Shown here piece by piece: positions 1 through 9,308 of a stretch of DNA of 64,000 nucleotides. Below the pieces are notes generated by a model. The model ran no database searches and had not been told where the DNA came from. It saw nothing but the letters and a program-made list of their open reading frames with translations. Numbering within the stretch: the stretch's first letter is position 1; each line of letters opens with the position of its first letter. Source of the stretch: an uncultured Paracoccaceae bacterium (lineage in GTDB: Bacteria; Pseudomonadota; Alphaproteobacteria; Rhodobacterales; Rhodobacteraceae); NCBI GenBank assembly GCA_947503175.1, contig CANNCO010000003.1, positions 627,501 to 691,500 on the forward strand. Reading direction: 5' to 3'. The translations under genes and the position numbers were made by a program.

Positions 1-2
1 TT

Positions 3-1160
3 GCCGGAGAGATGTACTCTCTCGCCGTCGATGTGTCGGGCAATGCCGTGCCCCAGTCGCTCGACTATGCGCGCTTTCTTCTGGCCGATGACAACCTTGC
101 GACCGCCGAATCGGTCTTGATCGAAGCTCTGCGACGCCAGCCCGACCAAATCGAAGTCCTCGCACTTCTGGGGCAGGTTTACGTCGGCCAGGAGGACTGG
201 CCACGAGCCGAACAGGTCGAGCGTACCTTGCGCCGCCTGGAGGTTGACGAAGCGGAGGGTATATCTGATCGGCTGCGTGTTGCCCGTCTGCGCGGTCAGG
301 ATCGTGACGGCGAAGCACAGCAGTTCCTGCAGGAACTGGCTGCAAGAGAAGGCGGAGCCGGCGCGCCCGAGCTTGCAATTCTCCAGACTTATCTCGAAGC
401 CGACGATTTCGAAGCTGCAGAAGAGTATGTAAATCAGCTGATTGCGGAACAGCCCGAAAGCGCGACGCTGAAGATGTTTCTTGCGTCAGTCTTCGTCAGA
501 AGCGAACGGATTGATGATGCCCGCGAGATCTATCGGTCGCTGCTCGCCGAAGACGATCAGCGAGAGCCGGTCTGGCGCGCGCTCTACTCGACAGAACTGG
601 GCGAAGGAAACTTCGATGGGGCGCGCGGTGTCCTTGAGGAGGCTCTGAACGCGGTTCCGGATGCACCCAACCTGCTGTGGCTGCGGGCGGGTGAGCTCGA
701 GAGAGACGGCGAGATCGATGCGGCGATCGAGATCTATGAGGGTCTCTATGAGGCCCTGCCAAACTCTCCGATAGTCGCCAATAACCTCGCCAGCCTGATC
801 GCGACCTTTCAGACCGATCCGGCCCAGATCGAGCGTGCCTACACGATTGCCCGAAGACTACGCGGCGTCGAGGTCCCGGCTTTCCAGGACACGTACGGGT
901 GGATCGCCTATCGCCGGGGATTCATCGATGATGCGCTGGAACACCTTGAACCTGCGGCTGCTGGACTGACCAACGATCCTATCGTTCAGTATCACTACGG
1001 CATGGCTCTCGGCGCTGCCGAACGGCACGAGGAAGCGATTGAGCAACTTCGAAAGGCGCTCGAACTCGCAGGACCGGCTGACACACGTACACAGTTCATA
1101 GATGCACGCGAAGAGGTCGCCCGTCTCGAGGGACTGTTGTCATCCACGGAAGCGAACTGA
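3..1160 (+). CDS. TPR-repeat protein, N-terminus cut by window edge
   Basis: The reading frame is open to the left edge, so the methionine at base 12 is probably internal and the protein is the C-terminal part of something longer. What is visible is a chain of tetratricopeptide repeats (alternating Ala/Leu/Tyr helices such as LALLGQVYVGQEDWPRAEQ and LLWLRAGELERDGEIDAAIE). No enzyme motif is seen. TPR proteins of this kind act as scaffolds and often sit in exopolysaccharide or exosortase loci; the next genes are a polysaccharide export protein and an outer-membrane barrel, which supports that role by context only. It ends 129 bases before the next gene. Confidence 0.75.
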   Translation, partial: AGEMYSLAVDVSGNAVPQSLDYARFLLADDNLATAESVLIEALRRQPDQIEVLALLGQVYVGQEDWPRAEQVERTLRRLEVDEAEGISDRLRVARLRGQDRDGEAQQFLQELAAREGGAGAPELAILQTYLEADDFEAAEEYVNQLIAEQPESATLKMFLASVFVRSERIDDAREIYRSLLAEDDQREPVWRALYSTELGEGNFDGARGVLEEALNAVPDAPNLLWLRAGELERDGEIDAAIEIYEGLYEALPNSPIVANNLASLIATFQTDPAQIERAYTIARRLRGVEVPAFQDTYGWIAYRRGFIDDALEHLEPAAAGLTNDPIVQYHYGMALGAAERHEEAIEQLRKALELAGPADTRTQFIDAREEVARLEGLLSSTEAN

Positions 1161-1289
1161 AATCTTCTAAGAAAGGGTTAATTGTTGCCAATCGGGAACT
1201 GCTGGGCGTGTTGAATCTGGTTTTGTGCCAGAATCACGCAAAAAGAGTTCTATCCTCTGGCTTCAGATACCATAACTGTCACCACTAAA

Positions 1290-1913
1290 GTGAAAGTCGC
1301 TGAAATGACTATGCTGCATCGCATTCTTGTACTCTGCTTCGCTCTTCTCTGGGCGGTTTCTGCCTCCGCGCAACAAGGTTATCAGATCAAGGCTGGTGAC
1401 CAGTTGTCCATCGAAGTTCTGGAAGATCCCTCCCTGAACCGGCAGGCTCTGGTGCTTCCCGATGGGCGTATCTCCTTTCCTCTCGCTGGCAGCATCATTG
1501 CCGGCGGGCGAACCACCGATGACGTTCGCCAGCAGCTTTCGTCAGCACTGGCCTCCAACTTTGCATCGCCACCTTCGGTATTCGTGTCTGTGCTTGCACT
1601 CGGCCAGCAGGCAAACGGGACCGGGTCACGCCGCACTATTGATGTCTACGTCATCGGCGAAGTCGAAACGCCGGGTATGATCGAAGTACGTCGTGGCACG
1701 ACGCTTCTCCAGATGCTTTCTCAGACCGGTGGGTTCACAAGGTTCGCGGCTACCAAAAGAATTCAGTTGCGCCGGGTTAATCCACAGACGAAAACCTACG
1801 TGACATATCCCTTTAACTACAGGGCCGTCGAAAGCGGAGCGCAGATTTCCGGAAGCACGGTCTTGTCAAATGGCGACGTAATCGTCGTCCCACAGCGAAG
1901 GCTATTCGAGTAG
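1290..1913 (+). CDS. Polysaccharide export protein (Wza/EpsD family)
   Basis: A 207-residue secreted protein expected to form the outer-membrane or periplasmic channel for exopolysaccharide. It has an N-terminal hydrophobic signal (MLHRILVLCFALLWAVSASA), then a Poly_export domain (YQIKAGDQLSIEVLEDPSLN to about residue 105), then one SLBB domain (VYVIGEVETPGMIEVRRGTT). The Cys in the signal is not in a convincing lipobox, so a lipid anchor is uncertain. The start is a GTG at 1290; ATG codons at 1305 and 1311 are equally possible and leave the signal peptide whole. It is 16 bases upstream of a beta-barrel gene, so the two are probably cotranscribed. Confidence 0.85.
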   Translation: MKVAEMTMLHRILVLCFALLWAVSASAQQGYQIKAGDQLSIEVLEDPSLNRQALVLPDGRISFPLAGSIIAGGRTTDDVRQQLSSALASNFASPPSVFVSVLALGQQANGTGSRRTIDVYVIGEVETPGMIEVRRGTTLLQMLSQTGGFTRFAATKRIQLRRVNPQTKTYVTYPFNYRAVESGAQISGSTVLSNGDVIVVPQRRLFE

Positions 1914-1929
1914 CAGAAAGAAAGGTCCT

Positions 1930-3330
1930 ATGACGGGCGGGTGGGCCAGAAACATAACCGCAGGCATCGTAATTGCATCTGCTAACGGGCTGTTGGCCCA
2001 TTCGGCGCGGGCCCAGGATGTTGGGTCTGCGTTCTCCGTGACGGGTACGGTTCGAAGCACCGTCGAGATTGATGACAACCCGTCGCTCATAGTGAATCCG
2101 CAAGGGACCGAAACGACATTCGGCACGCAACTGGGCCTCGATATCGTTTCACAGACACCGCTCAGTCAGCTGGAACTGTCCTTCGGTGGCACGGTGCAGT
2201 TCCAGGATTCTCCTGATGGCTTCGACGATAATGGCTTCGTCGATCCGTTCGCCAACTTCCGCTTCGAACGTGAAGGGGCCGATACTCTCCTGACGCTCGA
2301 TGGATCCTATCGAGAGTCGGATCTTGTCGACAGTCTCGGGTTGGATACCGACGCCGACCTGATAAACGACCTTTTCCTTTCCTCGGTCGGTGAACTCGAA
2401 AGCCTGTCGCTTGGCGGTACATTCTCGTTCGGGATTGATGCGCCGTTCGGGGCAGACCTAAGCCTTCGACGCGAAGAACGCGATTACAGCAACACGATCA
2501 GCAACGACGTTTTCGACAACACTACCGATACAGCCCGGGTGGATCTTCGGTTCCGGCTTGCGCCGACGGCGACGGCGCGTGTTTTCACATCTGTGAGAGA
2601 GTACGACGCCGAAGACCTGGAGCAAACTGAAAGAACCACACAGGCATATGGCGTCGGCCTGACCTATGAGATCAATCCCGTTCTGACATTCGACGGCGAG
2701 ATTTCGCTTTCCGAGATTGAAGAAACCGAGCTTGTTTTTGGAACTCCCGTAACAACAGAGGACGACGGAGTCGAATTCGACCTTTCGCTGACTCGCGAAC
2801 TTCCAAATGGCAGCATCGTCTTCGAAGCATCCCGCGACGTCGCGACCTCACTCTCCCGCAGCCAGTTTTTGGTGACCCGGGCAATGGACTTGCCGACGGG
2901 GGGGTTGAGCTACTCGCTTGGGGTAAGCGAAAGCGATGTCGGTGATACCGTTTTGATTGGTTCCGTCGACTATTCGAGAGAGTTTCCGACCGGGGTCATC
3001 AGCGCATCTTTGTCACGGACAGCCTCGATCGACTCGGATGAAGATGAAATAGCGCGTACAACACTCAACATCGACTATTTGCGCGAACTCACGCCAGTTG
3101 CCGGCCTTGAGGTCGGGCTGAATCTCGCGAAGATCGATGATATCGGGGCCGGTGTGGTCGACGAGGGAACGCGGGCCGATTTCTCCGTCACATATCGCCA
3201 TCAACTAACCGAGGACTGGGATTGGACGCTTGGATATGTTGGCCGCTATTCCGATCCTGAAGACACCGCTTCTCGCACATCGAACGCTATCGTGACATCG
3301 ATAGGACGCAGCTTCTCGATTCGTCCGTGA
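1930..3330 (+). CDS. Outer-membrane beta-barrel protein of the export locus
   Basis: A 466-residue protein with a signal peptide (about residues 1-28, ending HSARAQ) followed by many alternating hydrophobic/polar strands rich in Asp, Thr and Ser (for example ATARVFTSVREYDAEDLEQT), the pattern of an outer-membrane barrel. The C-terminus SIGRSFSIRP is compatible with barrel assembly although it lacks the usual final Phe. Similar barrels accompany polysaccharide export or exosortase systems, and the position right after the export protein suggests the same here. The substrate cannot be told from sequence. The family is not identified with certainty. Confidence 0.65.
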   Translation: MTGGWARNITAGIVIASANGLLAHSARAQDVGSAFSVTGTVRSTVEIDDNPSLIVNPQGTETTFGTQLGLDIVSQTPLSQLELSFGGTVQFQDSPDGFDDNGFVDPFANFRFEREGADTLLTLDGSYRESDLVDSLGLDTDADLINDLFLSSVGELESLSLGGTFSFGIDAPFGADLSLRREERDYSNTISNDVFDNTTDTARVDLRFRLAPTATARVFTSVREYDAEDLEQTERTTQAYGVGLTYEINPVLTFDGEISLSEIEETELVFGTPVTTEDDGVEFDLSLTRELPNGSIVFEASRDVATSLSRSQFLVTRAMDLPTGGLSYSLGVSESDVGDTVLIGSVDYSREFPTGVISASLSRTASIDSDEDEIARTTLNIDYLRELTPVAGLEVGLNLAKIDDIGAGVVDEGTRADFSVTYRHQLTEDWDWTLGYVGRYSDPEDTASRTSNAIVTSIGRSFSIRP

Positions 3331-3378
3331 CGCGAAAGTCGGACGGGCTTCCAGGCCGACTGCCAGGCCCGTGAACCT

Positions 3379-4020
3379 ATGGTTTTCGGAACGTTTCTCA
3401 GGCGCGTCCGGATGGGTCCAGTCACTTGGACGATCCTTGCCATTTGCGTGTTTATCGAGGCGATGGCGCAGCTTAGCGACCATGATCTGATCGCGGTCCG
3501 GTATTTTCGGCAGGGGGTTTACTACTATGGCGGTTTCTGGCCCGGTCTCTTGGGGGATTGGAGGCCGAACTATCCCGCCCAACCAGCCTTGATGTTTCTG
3601 ACCTATGGGTTTCTCCATCTCAGCGCATCGCATCTTTTCGTCAACATGTGCCTTCTCATCATCCTGGGTAGCATGGTTTCGGAACGCGCCGGTCAGTGGC
3701 GGTATGCGGCGATCTACATGATCTCGCTATTGGGGGGTGCTGTCGGTTTCGGTTTTCTGACATCGGGGCTGGTCCCCATGGTCGGGGCGTCGGGCGCCTT
3801 GTTTGGGCTGGCGGGCGCTGTTGTTGCTTGGGAATACATCGATCGCCGACGCGAGGCTGAACCACTTGCTCCACTGGCCTTCTTCATCGCCTTCTTCATC
3901 GCTCTCAACGTCCTTCATTGGTGGGTCATGAACGGTCAACTCGCCTGGCAGACTCACATGGGCGGTTTTTTGGCGGGCTTTGCTGCCGCGATGTATTTTG
4001 GTCGTCCGCGACCCGATTAA
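3379..4020 (+). CDS. Rhomboid-family intramembrane serine protease
   Basis: A 213-residue multi-pass membrane protein. The catalytic serine is in VGASGALFGLAG (Ser near residue 137) and the partner histidine is in QTHMGGFLAG (about residue 192), the GxSG...H pair of rhomboids; HLSASHLFVNMCLL is the conserved His-containing second helix. Rhomboids cut transmembrane segments within the membrane; the substrate is unknown. About six helices are visible, the minimal bacterial core, with no extra domain. It follows the barrel gene by 48 bases and precedes motB, so its operon membership is unclear. Confidence 0.9.
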   Translation: MVFGTFLRRVRMGPVTWTILAICVFIEAMAQLSDHDLIAVRYFRQGVYYYGGFWPGLLGDWRPNYPAQPALMFLTYGFLHLSASHLFVNMCLLIILGSMVSERAGQWRYAAIYMISLLGGAVGFGFLTSGLVPMVGASGALFGLAGAVVAWEYIDRRREAEPLAPLAFFIAFFIALNVLHWWVMNGQLAWQTHMGGFLAGFAAAMYFGRPRPD

Positions 4021-4076
4021 GCCTTCGTTCAGGTCCTCCGTCTAGTTCTTACCTCGGGTGAGATGAGAGGTGGATC

Positions 4077-4928
4077 ATGACTGCGCAATCAAATGCGCCG
4101 GTCATCATCAAGCGTAAGAAGATCACAAGCGGCGACGGTCACCACGGTGGGGCGTGGAAAGTCGCCTATGCGGATTTTGTGACGGCCATGATGGCCTTCT
4201 TTATGCTGATGTGGCTATTGGGCGCGACCAACGAGAAGCAACGCAAGGGCATTGCCGACTACTTCACCCCGACCATTCCCGTGGTTCGGGCTTCCGGAGG
4301 CGGGTCCGGCGCGTTCGGGGGCGACAGCATCTTTTCCGAGGCAACACTGTCACGCAACGGCACCGGCGCGACCCAGGCGCGCCCGGCCGAGGAACGCCAG
4401 GCGCGTGGTGAAACAGGCGTCGACTCATCGGAAGATGCCGACGCGTCGGCGTCGGCCTCCACGGCAAGCGAACTGGACCAGATCCAGCAGGCCCTGCTGG
4501 GTCAGGGCGGCGAGAGTATGATATCCGAATTGATGCAGCGCCACATCGTCACGCGGCTCAGTGACGAAGGCCTCGTAATCGAACTCTTTGAAACTGACGA
4601 TTCTGCGCTTTTCGACGGTGATGGGGCGGCAACACCTTTGCTTGAATCCCTGATCGCGTCGATGACCCCGGTCTTCGAACTGGTGGTCAACCATCTTGCG
4701 GTTCAGGCGCATACGCGGGCAGTCCCGATTGTCGCGAAAGAGGACAGGTCCTGGGACATCACGACCGCGCGCGCCGAACAGGTGCGAAGCCTTCTGGAAC
4801 TCTCGGGTTTCCCGGGTGATCGGATCGACCGCATCACCGGCTTTGCCGACCGGCGCCCGGTGACGCAGAATCCCATGGCCCGGCGAAACGATCGAATTGA
4901 AATCATTCTTCTGCGCGACCGCCTCTAG
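4077..4928 (+). CDS. motB: Flagellar motor stator protein MotB
   Basis: A 283-residue stator subunit that anchors the MotAB proton channel to peptidoglycan. The N-terminus has the basic start IIKRKKITSG, then a single membrane helix AYADFVTAMMAFFMLMWLLG with the proton-carrying Asp at residue 33. A disordered Ser/Ala/Glu-rich plug and linker runs to about residue 150, and the C-terminal OmpA-like domain ends with RITGFADRRPVTQNPMARRN, the peptidoglycan-binding part. The start is supported by GAGATGAGAGGTGGATC upstream. No motA is adjacent. It is followed by flgE after 93 bases. Confidence 0.92.
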   Translation: MTAQSNAPVIIKRKKITSGDGHHGGAWKVAYADFVTAMMAFFMLMWLLGATNEKQRKGIADYFTPTIPVVRASGGGSGAFGGDSIFSEATLSRNGTGATQARPAEERQARGETGVDSSEDADASASASTASELDQIQQALLGQGGESMISELMQRHIVTRLSDEGLVIELFETDDSALFDGDGAATPLLESLIASMTPVFELVVNHLAVQAHTRAVPIVAKEDRSWDITTARAEQVRSLLELSGFPGDRIDRITGFADRRPVTQNPMARRNDRIEIILLRDRL

Positions 4929-5021
4929 AAAACCGGAGAGGATTTTATCTGTTAGCGGCCTGTTAAGGGCGGGCTCATAGCTATCGTCCGACTGGGGGAT
5001 GATGCAGCAGAAAGGTGCAAT

Positions 5022-6338
5022 ATGACAATTTCTTCCTCGCTGAACGCCGGGGTGGCTGGCCTTGCCGCCAATGCCAGCAGACTCGCGACCATTTCCGACA
5101 ATATCGCGAATTCGGCCACATACGGGTACAAGCGTGCTGAGGCCGACTTCTCTTCGCTCGTGATTTCGTCGGGTGCAGGAACCTATTCTGCCGGTGGCGT
5201 GCGCGTCACGACGCAACGGCTGATCGATCAGCCGGGCGCTTTGGCGACGACCAATAATCCGACCGATCTGGCGGTTCGCGGGCGTGGTTTCCTGCCTGTG
5301 ACAACGGAAAGCGCGGTTGATAGCGGAACCGGCGATTTTCCGCTTTTCTTCGCCACAACCGGGTCGTTTCGAACCGATGCCGAAGGGTTCCTGAAGACGA
5401 ACACCGGCATTGTTCTCATGGGTTGGCCCGCAGACCCCGACGGTACCGTTCCGACATTTCCGCGGGATACGGGCGACGGTCTTGAACCGGTGCAGATCAA
5501 TGTGAACCAGTTCACGTCTGAACCGACGACCCGTATCTCCATGGGCGTTAACCTGCCTGCAACCGAAACTGAATTCGGCGCCTCGGGCAACCCGCTCGAA
5601 CTCTCGATCGAGTATTTCGACAACCTTGGCACATCGCAGAACATCGCGATCGAGTTCACGCCGACAGTACCGGCTGCACCGGGCGCTTCGAACACGTGGA
5701 CGATGACGTTGAGCGACTCTGCATCCGGCGGCACGCAGATTGGCGAATATACAGTTGTCTTCGACGATACACGTGGCTCTGGTGGCACAATCGCATCGGT
5801 GACCACCGTCTCGGGCGGTGCCTATGACGGTGCGACGGGCGAACTCTCAGTAAACGTCGCCGGCGGGCCGATTTCAATCAACATCGGCGCGGTGGGCAGC
5901 GGGCAGGGTCTGACCCAGCTTTCGGACAGTTTTGCACCCACTTCGATTTCGAAAGACGGCTCGCCAGTGGGCAATCTGATCGCTGTTGAAGTTGATGCGA
6001 ACGGATTCGTCCGTGCGAATTTCGACATCGGGATCACCCGCACGATCTATCAGATTCCCCTGATCGACCTTCCTAATCCGAACGGCCTGATTGCAGAGGA
6101 TAACCAGACCTATCGGGCCTCCAACGAAAGCGGCACGTTCTTTCTCTGGGATGCGTCCGACGGACCGACGGGTGATGTCGTAGGGTTTGCTCTCGAGGAA
6201 TCCGCGACCGATGTCGCGGGGGAACTCACGCAACTGATCCAGACACAAAGGGCATATTCCTCGAATGCCAAGGTGATTCAGACCGTCGAATTGTCTTTGG
6301 CAGAAGAAATGCTTTTGCCGGTGGCGATCTCGTTCTGA
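5022..6338 (+). CDS. flgE: Flagellar hook protein FlgE, C-terminal end altered
   Basis: A 438-residue hook protein with the N-terminal rod/hook motif SLNAGVAGLAANASRLATISDNIANSATYGYKRAEADFSS, a central variable part, and the C-terminal helix TQLIQTQRAYSSNAKVIQTV. Hook proteins normally continue as QTVDEML plus a short tail. Here the sequence turns into ELSLAEEMLLPVAISF, encoded by DNA that on the other strand reads as the start of a flagellin. So the last 15 or so residues appear to come from a recombination joint near base 6285. The length of the helix is kept, so function is possible but doubtful. The usual followers flgK and flgL are absent. Confidence 0.9.
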   Translation: MTISSSLNAGVAGLAANASRLATISDNIANSATYGYKRAEADFSSLVISSGAGTYSAGGVRVTTQRLIDQPGALATTNNPTDLAVRGRGFLPVTTESAVDSGTGDFPLFFATTGSFRTDAEGFLKTNTGIVLMGWPADPDGTVPTFPRDTGDGLEPVQINVNQFTSEPTTRISMGVNLPATETEFGASGNPLELSIEYFDNLGTSQNIAIEFTPTVPAAPGASNTWTMTLSDSASGGTQIGEYTVVFDDTRGSGGTIASVTTVSGGAYDGATGELSVNVAGGPISINIGAVGSGQGLTQLSDSFAPTSISKDGSPVGNLIAVEVDANGFVRANFDIGITRTIYQIPLIDLPNPNGLIAEDNQTYRASNESGTFFLWDASDGPTGDVVGFALEESATDVAGELTQLIQTQRAYSSNAKVIQTVELSLAEEMLLPVAISF

Positions 6339-6418
6339 GCCATTGTCAGGTTCGAGTTAATGCCACGCAGGGTTTGAAGTGCGACCATCGCACTTGTATT
6401 GGTAAGTATACTTGACAT
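6278..6418 (-). pseudogene. fliC: Truncated flagellin N-terminus, antisense to the flgE end
   Basis: Reading the minus strand from an ATG at 6418 gives MSSILTNTSAMVALQTLRGI and then NSNLTMAQNEIATGKS and SSAKDNS before a stop: 46 residues in all. This is the D0/D1 start of a Rhodobacterales flagellin, which normally runs on as KDNSAVWAISK for several hundred residues. After Ser44 the sequence is flgE antisense (TV then TGA). The ATG has an AGGGGA site and a hairpin (GGCGC-TTT-GCGCC, 6439-6451) in its leader, as expected for a former real promoter and UTR. It is too short for the ORF track. It is either a genuine deletion remnant or an assembly misjoin. Confidence 0.82.
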
Positions 6419-6591
6419 GGTTTCCCCTATGTCTTCGGGGCGCTTTGCGCCGGTTTCCTCTTCGCCCGTGAGGACGAAACTCTGGCGCCGTTCTGACGAG
6501 TGCGGCAGGTTTGTTTCTCAACATACCGCGCCATCCCCTAAGGGTGCGGACCCGGTGCTAGCGGCGAATTCCTAACACCTCGCTAACGCGG

Positions 6592-6930
6592 TCAGGCTTT
6601 GTGCTCCCAGTTCGGGCGGGTGTTTCCGATCTCGCGCGGATCGCCCTTCGCGCCGTAACTCGCGATCGGTCCGGCGGCCTTCTGCACCTCCCCGATCCGG
6701 CGCATGGCCGATTTGATTCCGTCCCGGAACGCCTCCATGAGAACCGAGTTCCGCCGGGCTTTCTCCTGGACCCGCTGCAAATGCGCTGCATCCGATCCAT
6801 CGGTCGAAATCCGTCCGAGCAGCGCGTCACGCTGCTCGGAAATACCGCGGATTGCCTCAAGGTGGCCCGCTTTGAGCGCGGCGCGTTCCTCATCCAGCAA
6901 TTTCTCGAAGTCAGACAGTGATTTATCCAT
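6592..6930 (-). CDS. FlgN-like flagellar export chaperone
   Basis: A 112-residue, mostly helical, coiled-coil protein starting MDKSLSDFEKLLDEERAALK and carrying the charged heptads RQDALL-type pattern (IRGISEQRDALLGRISTDGS). The size and pattern fit FlgN-type chaperones, which hold the hook-filament junction proteins FlgK and FlgL before export. Its start overlaps the end of the flgJ-like gene by 8 bases, so the two are translationally coupled in one minus-strand unit that then runs toward the flagellin remnant. FlgN proteins are poorly conserved, so the call rests on size, coiled coil and neighbours. Confidence 0.6.
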   Translation of the reverse strand: MDKSLSDFEKLLDEERAALKAGHLEAIRGISEQRDALLGRISTDGSDAAHLQRVQEKARRNSVLMEAFRDGIKSAMRRIGEVQKAAGPIASYGAKGDPREIGNTRPNWEHKA

Positions 6931-7213
6931 TGGTTTCGACTCCTTTCATCATCGAGCGATAGATCGACTCTGCCAGTCCGATACCTCCCGCCCTGGCCAT
7001 CTCGTCTGCCTGCGCCTGTCGCAGAAAGGACGAAAACTGTTCTTCGCCCGCGCCCCCGCCAAAGGTTTCCCGCGCCGCGCCTAACCCGGCTGACTTCAGC
7101 ATTTCGCTCAGAAAAGCCGCCTCAAGCTTCTGTGCGGCGATCCAGACGGGATCTCCGGTCCGATTGGGCGCAACCGCGACCGGAAGCGATCCGGCCGGTC
7201 CGATCTCGATCAT
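6923..7213 (-). CDS. flgJ: Rod-binding protein FlgJ (N-terminal domain only)
   Basis: A 96-residue protein matching the rod-binding domain of FlgJ (ChtE/CheL type): KLEAAFLSEMLKSAGLGAAR followed by GGAGEEQFSSFLRQAQADEM and GGIGLAESIYRSM. It caps the growing rod in the periplasm. As usual in Alphaproteobacteria there is no C-terminal muramidase domain. I chose the ATG at 7213 rather than the track start at 7249 because TTGGAGACATTC places a good GGAGA site 6 bases before it, and no site precedes 7249. It is divergent from fliK and overlaps flgN-like by 8 bases. Confidence 0.85.
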   Translation of the reverse strand: MIEIGPAGSLPVAVAPNRTGDPVWIAAQKLEAAFLSEMLKSAGLGAARETFGGGAGEEQFSSFLRQAQADEMARAGGIGLAESIYRSMMKGVETNG

Positions 7214-7325
7214 GAATGTCTCCAATTCTTTGGATTTCAGCGCCACCATCCACGGCAGCGGTAAATTTCCGGTAACTCAAAACGACGAATATCCGGCATT
7301 CGGGACAGAAAGTTCGGAAGGTCAT

Positions 7326-9296
7326 ATGATTACGTCAGGTGCCGCTCTCACGGATGCCGCGCAAGCAACTCAACTGTTATCCGCACGGGGACCCGTGGCG
7401 GGCAAGACAGATGAGTTTCCGCCGCCCGATGCTGCTTTCTCGCTTGAGATAGCGGTGCCGGTCCCGGTGTCAGAGGGTCCGGCGATTCCCGTGGCAAACG
7501 CCCCGGGTCCCGGTGATCTGCCCACCCTGTCGGTCGGAACAACAGCACCCGAATCCACCGACGCGCAAGGACTGCCGGAACAGCCTGTCGTTGCGAACCC
7601 GGATCAACCGACTGTGCCCGATGTGGCACCGGTCAATGCGGTCACGACGCCGGCAGCCATTTCCGCTGACGTCCGCAAAACCGTGCCTGTTATCTCTCTT
7701 CTCCGGACGGCGCTTCCCACACCCCGACCAGAGCTTGTTTCCATACCGCGGGTTGCGGCGGTCCCGGTGAATCAACCAGCCGCGATCACTCCTGATCCGT
7801 CCGTAAGATCACCCATCGGGCAAACGCCGGCCGAGACACCGCAAACTGCCACGCCCTCCACGCTACCTGCCGCAGAAGTACCGAAAACTCCTCCGCCAGC
7901 GAGGGACCCAGTCAGCAAACCACAGCCCGCGCCCGGATCGACCGCCTCTCCACAACCGCCGAAATCCGATGTTTCGACAGCCGCCGTTCAACTCTCGTCG
8001 GTCGACATATCCTTGCCAAAAACAACCCCTCTGCCTGTACCAGCTCGACCGGCGGCGGAACGTCCGGACGGTCGGGGTCCGGTCATACCCGGGGCACAGG
8101 CCGCGCCTTCCGAAACCGACGTGACCGAAGCGCGTCCGGCAAAACCTGCTCCCTCGCCCGAGATACCGGAACTGCCCGTCCGGTCTGCACAGGTCTTGAA
8201 CGGTTCTGGGGAACCCATTCCGCAAGACCTCGGCGACGACTTAAGGAGAGCTACGGCCTTACTGCCCGGCATCGAAGAACCAGCATCGGTGCTAAAGACC
8301 GATCGAACAACCCTCCCGGCGCAGACAGCATCTCCTGCGTTTCGGCCGCAGCAAGCTGTTTCCGTTTCTGCCCCTCCGCAAACGTTGCCGGTGCCAGCGT
8401 CTCTGCAAAACGGACCCATTGCCGCACCCGACCCGCAGCCCAGGCCCGGCGCGCGCGCGATCCCGCTACTCACCGCCGGGGATGTGGCCGCCACACCACC
8501 GGATGTGCTCCCATCGCCACCTCCGGCGACAAAAGCGCCGCGATCCGATCTGTCCGGCAACCCGGTCATCGCGCCAGCCGCTATCTTCAATACGAAGCCA
8601 CCGGTCCCGCAGGCCCCTGAAGTCCCTGCAACCGCAGCCCCGCCGGTCGCGTCGGCCCCGGTACCAGAGCGTCCACGCTCCGACACCTTCCGGTCCATGC
8701 CTCCTGAACGTTCAGCCGTTGTCGCGCCCACACTCCAACCGGCGCTTGCCGCCGCAACGGCCATACCAACCGTACAGACACAACCAGCCATACCCGCGGA
8801 GGTTGATCCGGCAATCCCCGCCGAGGCCCTGCTGACAGAAGCACGGGGTCCCGCCGCTCCGGCACATCAGGAACAAGCCATGCCGCGCGCACCGGAACTC
8901 GCCCGCCCGGTCGTGGCCCAGATCGTCGAACAGCTCCGTTTTGCGAACGGAACCATCGATGTCAGCCTGTCTCCCGAAGAACTGGGTCGTCTGACCCTGT
9001 CGCTCACGGCACAGGATGGTGCCCTGGCGGTCACGGTCGCCGCCGAACGACCCGAGACGCTCGACCTGATCCGCCGCCATCTCGACATCCTGCAACAGGA
9101 AGCGCGCGATGCGGGCTTCTCCGGTATCTCCTTCGATTTCGGTGGTTCAAAGGGTGAAGACAGCAACGGCCGGAAGGCCATCGAGCCTACCGGAAATGGC
9201 GAGGGTGCGATGACTGCACCGACAGGCCAGCCCGCACTCCCGACACAGACCCAAATCCGATCCGGTTCGACCCGGGGCCTCGATATTCGCCTTTGA
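7326..9296 (+). CDS. fliK: Flagellar hook-length control protein FliK
   Basis: A long Pro/Ala/Thr-rich protein that acts as the molecular ruler for the hook and switches the export gate to late substrates. About 500 residues are low-complexity, proline-rich linker. The C-terminal Flg_hook domain is clear: GTIDVSLSPEELGRLTLSLT, then ERPETLDLIRRHLDILQQEA and GFSGISFDFGG. The track start at 7164 would overlap flgJ on the other strand. The ATG at 7326 has GGAAGG four bases upstream and leaves a 112-base divergent promoter region, so I prefer it (656 residues); 7212 is an alternative. It is 12 bases before flgD. Confidence 0.88.
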   Translation: MITSGAALTDAAQATQLLSARGPVAGKTDEFPPPDAAFSLEIAVPVPVSEGPAIPVANAPGPGDLPTLSVGTTAPESTDAQGLPEQPVVANPDQPTVPDVAPVNAVTTPAAISADVRKTVPVISLLRTALPTPRPELVSIPRVAAVPVNQPAAITPDPSVRSPIGQTPAETPQTATPSTLPAAEVPKTPPPARDPVSKPQPAPGSTASPQPPKSDVSTAAVQLSSVDISLPKTTPLPVPARPAAERPDGRGPVIPGAQAAPSETDVTEARPAKPAPSPEIPELPVRSAQVLNGSGEPIPQDLGDDLRRATALLPGIEEPASVLKTDRTTLPAQTASPAFRPQQAVSVSAPPQTLPVPASLQNGPIAAPDPQPRPGARAIPLLTAGDVAATPPDVLPSPPPATKAPRSDLSGNPVIAPAAIFNTKPPVPQAPEVPATAAPPVASAPVPERPRSDTFRSMPPERSAVVAPTLQPALAAATAIPTVQTQPAIPAEVDPAIPAEALLTEARGPAAPAHQEQAMPRAPELARPVVAQIVEQLRFANGTIDVSLSPEELGRLTLSLTAQDGALAVTVAAERPETLDLIRRHLDILQQEARDAGFSGISFDFGGSKGEDSNGRKAIEPTGNGEGAMTAPTGQPALPTQTQIRSGSTRGLDIRL

Positions 9297-9308
9297 CAGG
9301 AGCTTTTG

